A stretch of DNA of 15,422 nt from SpSt-28 sp044343155 (GTDB taxonomy: Archaea; Aenigmatarchaeota; Aenigmatarchaeia; CG10238-14; SpSt-28): contig JAVZSS010000013.1 of NCBI GenBank assembly GCA_044343155.1, forward strand, positions 1 to 15,422, given 5' to 3'. The notes under the pieces were generated by a model, which ran no database searches, was not told the origin of the DNA, and worked only from the letters and a program-made list of their open reading frames with translations. How positions within the stretch are numbered: position 1 is the stretch's first letter; every line of letters begins with the position of its first letter. Both the position numbers and the translations under genes were made by a program. Shown piece after piece: positions 13,631 to 15,422 of this stretch.

Positions 13631-14743
13631 TTAAACTTGAGGAAATATTAGTTGCCTAAACAATCTTAAAGGAAGAATCAAAATTTCTTTTATAGAAACG
13701 CCAACTACCATAAATCCTGTAATTGCGGGTCTCAATTTTATTTCTGTTCTATATATTTTTGCCTCAACTGTAAGAGTGTGAGTACCTACAGGTAAAGTTC
13801 TTGGAACAGGACAAACAAAATTGAGGGTTATTTTTCTCCTTGAACTATCTGAAAAAACATACAAATTATAATTTTGATGTTTACATTTTCCATAATTATC
13901 ACAATACCAGTTTTGGTTAGAAGTATAACTTCCTTTTTTACAATATGAAGAAGAAACATCTTGCTCAGTTCCATTCCATCCTAAATCTGTTACTAATCCT
14001 TTTCCATTTAAGAAACATTCTAACCATTCAATATTATCAATTTTTAATGACAAAGTCAAGTTTTTAACAACTTTATATTCCCAGTCATTACAAACTATTT
14101 CTATAGTAGCATTTATATTTCCACCTGGATAAAGAATTGGAGTATGGAGAATTATTCTTGGAGAGGCTTCAGAGCAGTTTGGAAAAGAAACAGTATAGCT
14201 TGCACTTCCTTGACCATAATAGCTAGTTGCTTGATTGTTTGTAGCTCTAACTGTAAAACTATAAGTTCCTGCTTGTGCATTTGAAGATGAGGTTACTGTT
14301 ATTGTTGTTGAGGCCGAACTTCCTGGAGAAATTGTTAAGCTAGTTGATGATAAAGAACAACTCCATCCAGATGGACAACTAACAACAGATAGACTAAATG
14401 TTGATGATCCACACGCAGAATTATCATTATTAGTTACAGTAACTGTGTAAGATTTGCTTTCTCCTGGATTTCCGCTTTGGGAAGATGGAGTTATAGAAAC
14501 AGTTGGATTAGAACGAGTACAAGTGGTTGTAGTGGTTGTAGGTGGAGTAGTAGTGGTTGTAGTTCCGCATGGTGAAGTTTGCCACCCATTACTACAACAA
14601 TAATAAGTAGTAGAACCTATTGTTGTAGATGTAGTTGGAGTGAAATCACAACCAGAACTACAACAACTTTTCCATACTCCACCATAAACAATTAGAGGGA
14701 AGAGAAATAGAAAAACTAATAATGCTATGCTACTTTTTATCAT
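13631..14743 (-). CDS. Secreted or surface protein with Thr-rich linker and Ig-like domains
   Basis: The protein has 370 residues. The N-terminus is a signal peptide (IALLVFLFLFPLIVYG, about residues 6-21). A short Cys-rich head (CCSSGC, CCSNGW) follows. A threonine/proline linker at about residues 60-75 (TTTTTTPPTTTTTT) is a likely O-glycosylated stalk. An Ig-like domain of the NEW3/CARDB kind covers about residues 80-185 (NPTVSITPSSQSGNPGESKS; LTISPGSSASTTITVTSS). A second beta-rich domain with several NxS/T sites (INATIE, LNGK, WNGTE, KNLTLS) and Cys pairs runs to about 335. The tail (ITGFMVVGVSIKEILIL, LRLFRQLIFPQV) is hydrophobic with scattered basic residues and may anchor the protein. 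No catalytic motif is seen. A cell-envelope or adhesion role is inference. It has its own TATA box and lies 71 bases upstream of tfb. Confidence 0.8.
   Translation of the reverse strand: MIKSSIALLVFLFLFPLIVYGGVWKSCCSSGCDFTPTTSTTIGSTTYYCCSNGWQTSPCGTTTTTTPPTTTTTTCTRSNPTVSITPSSQSGNPGESKSYTVTVTNNDNSACGSSTFSLSVVSCPSGWSCSLSSTSLTISPGSSASTTITVTSSSNAQAGTYSFTVRATNNQATSYYGQGSASYTVSFPNCSEASPRIILHTPILYPGGNINATIEIVCNDWEYKVVKNLTLSLKIDNIEWLECFLNGKGLVTDLGWNGTEQDVSSSYCKKGSYTSNQNWYCDNYGKCKHQNYNLYVFSDSSRRKITLNFVCPVPRTLPVGTHTLTVEAKIYRTEIKLRPAITGFMVVGVSIKEILILPLRLFRQLIFPQV
14521..14564 (-). repeat. Short tandem repeats encoding the threonine linker
   Basis: On the plus strand agtggttgt occurs three times (14522-14530, 14531-14539, 14552-14560) with related gtagtag units between them. 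It encodes Thr-Thr runs with two prolines. Such repeats can change length by slippage in multiples of three and alter stalk length. Confidence 0.55.
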
Positions 14744-14762
14744 TTTTTAAATTAAATTCCCT

Positions 14763-14772
14763 CTATTTAAAC
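14763..14772 (-). promoter_or_regulatory. TATA box of the Thr-linker surface protein
   Basis: Minus-strand GTTTAAATAG is centred about 24 bases before the ATG at 14743, consistent with a leaderless transcript. The rest of the gap to 14980 is A+T-rich and contains no ORF or RNA structure that I can support. Confidence 0.5.
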
Positions 14773-14950
14773 TTTACTACTACCAATTTTCAAATTTTAA
14801 AATTAAAAAAGGTTTTTCAATAATACCCATAGTTCTAATAAAAAGATGATATAGAGATAGATTGCCTTTCAAATAAATTCGTGAAAACCCTCTATTTTTA
14901 AATTTTAATATTAGCACAAAGAAATTCTCCATATTGATGATAAAAATAAA

Positions 14951-14960
14951 ACTTAAATCA
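14951..14960 (+). promoter_or_regulatory. TATA-like box of the partial gene at the window end
   Basis: acttaaatca is centred about 26 bases before the ATG at 14981, matching the leaderless layout of most genes here. No Shine-Dalgarno motif is present. Confidence 0.45.
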
Positions 14961-14980
14961 TTTTCTTTTCAATTTTAATT

Positions 14981-15422
14981 ATGAATAGATTTGAAATTGA
15001 AAAAGAGCTATTTCCAAATAACTTTCAAGAGATGTTGGCAATTCCAATGGAACAAAAAATAAAATTAGCTGAAGAAGGATATCCAATAATTCTAACTATT
15101 TCAGATTTGGAAAAAAAAGAAATAAAAGATTTGGATTTGGAAAAAATTTCTCAAACTTACATTTTAGATAAAAATGGCAATTTTTATAATTTAAAAGATA
15201 TTATTGAAGGAAGAAAAGAATTGCCAGACGATGTTGCTATAAAAGTTATTAAATCTCCTCTTTTTGATATTATAGAAAAATCGTGGAAAAATGGGCTAGA
15301 AAAAAGTGTAGAAGAAGAAATAAAAGAAACAATATCTCAATCTGGAATTGAAGGATTAAAAAATCCAGAAAAAGTTGCTAATAAAATAAAAGAGAGATTT
15401 GAGAAAGAAGGGAAAATTAATG
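14981..15422 (+). CDS. Unrecognised gene, 5' part only
   Basis: The ORF is open from ATG to the window edge, 147 codons with no stop. It begins MNRFEIEKELFPNNFQEMLA and is rich in Lys, Glu and Ile. It has no signal peptide, membrane segment or cysteine in the visible part. An early alpha/beta-looking region (YPIILTISDLE; TYILDKNGNFYNLKD) is followed by charged helices (GLEKSVEEEIKETISQ; KVANKIKERFEKEGK). I do not recognise the family. Codon use matches the neighbours and the TATA box spacing supports the start, so it is very likely a real gene truncated by the window. Confidence 0.75.
   Translation, partial: MNRFEIEKELFPNNFQEMLAIPMEQKIKLAEEGYPIILTISDLEKKEIKDLDLEKISQTYILDKNGNFYNLKDIIEGRKELPDDVAIKVIKSPLFDIIEKSWKNGLEKSVEEEIKETISQSGIEGLKNPEKVANKIKERFEKEGKIN

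Noticed and set aside
14781..14830. Minus-strand 16-codon ORF (MGIIEKPFLILKFENW) with a TATA-like stretch upstream
   Set aside because: No ribosome site and only a weak box in A+T-rich DNA; expected by chance.
14835..14945. Possible box C/D small RNA (gatgata near 14845 and ttgatga near 14936)
   Set aside because: C-box matches are partial, and no CTGA D box stands at a suitable spacing on either strand.
1..15422. CRISPR arrays, insertion sequences, attachment sites or integrase genes
   Set aside because: No regularly spaced repeats, terminal inverted repeats, transposase-like protein or duplicated tRNA end was seen.

Overview
The window is archaeal. It encodes a transcription factor B with zinc ribbon and two cyclin folds, ribosomal protein L10e (uL16), an archaeal-form valyl-tRNA synthetase, an archaeal family-4 uracil-DNA glycosylase and a ScpA kleisin. 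Most genes start at an ATG about 22-27 bases downstream of a TATA-like TTAAA/TTTAAATA box, which fits leaderless archaeal transcription. The DNA is very A+T-rich, genes are short and tightly packed, and several convergent pairs overlap at their stop codons. This would suit a small-genome archaeon, possibly of the DPANN group, but the sequence alone does not fix the lineage. The single tRNA has almost wholly G:C stems in an A+T-rich genome, which hints at a thermophile.

Layout. Bases 1-50: probable start of a divergent gene and a shared promoter. 51-2375: valS. 2408-4519: a 703-residue single-pass membrane protein of unknown function with a calcium-loop motif and one non-membrane cysteine. Converging on it (4524-6503, minus strand) is a three-gene run: a nucleoside 2-deoxyribosyltransferase-like protein, a small membrane protein whose first codons are out of frame with the rest, and a secreted protein with 34 cysteines. 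6570-6860: small unrecognised protein. 6857-7432 (minus): membrane-anchored methyltransferase resembling the FAM173 family. 7401-8781: scpA and an M24 metallopeptidase, overlapping. 8759-9460 (minus): a nucleotidyltransferase-fold protein of AbiEii type. 9539-10057: L10e. 10047-10808 (minus): TatD nuclease. 10841-10911 (minus): tRNA-Val(GAC). 10946-12258: uracil-DNA glycosylase and metallophosphoesterase, overlapping. 12259-12614: no long gene, but two well-signalled micro-genes (15 and 36 residues). 12615-13559 (minus): tfb. 13631-14743 (minus): secreted, threonine-rich, Ig-like surface protein. 14981-end: start of an unrecognised gene that runs out of the window.

How the parts relate. The housekeeping genes cover translation (valS, tRNA-Val, L10e), transcription initiation (tfb), chromosome organisation (scpA) and DNA repair or turnover (UDG, TatD, phosphoesterase). 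The accessory content is mostly cell-surface: the 703-residue membrane protein, the cysteine-rich secreted protein with its membrane-protein partner, and the threonine-linker protein. I did not recognise any known defence, CRISPR or mobile element. The least explained items are the frameshifted membrane gene, the two micro-genes beside tfb, and the possible cysteine-hydrolase domain of the 703-residue protein.
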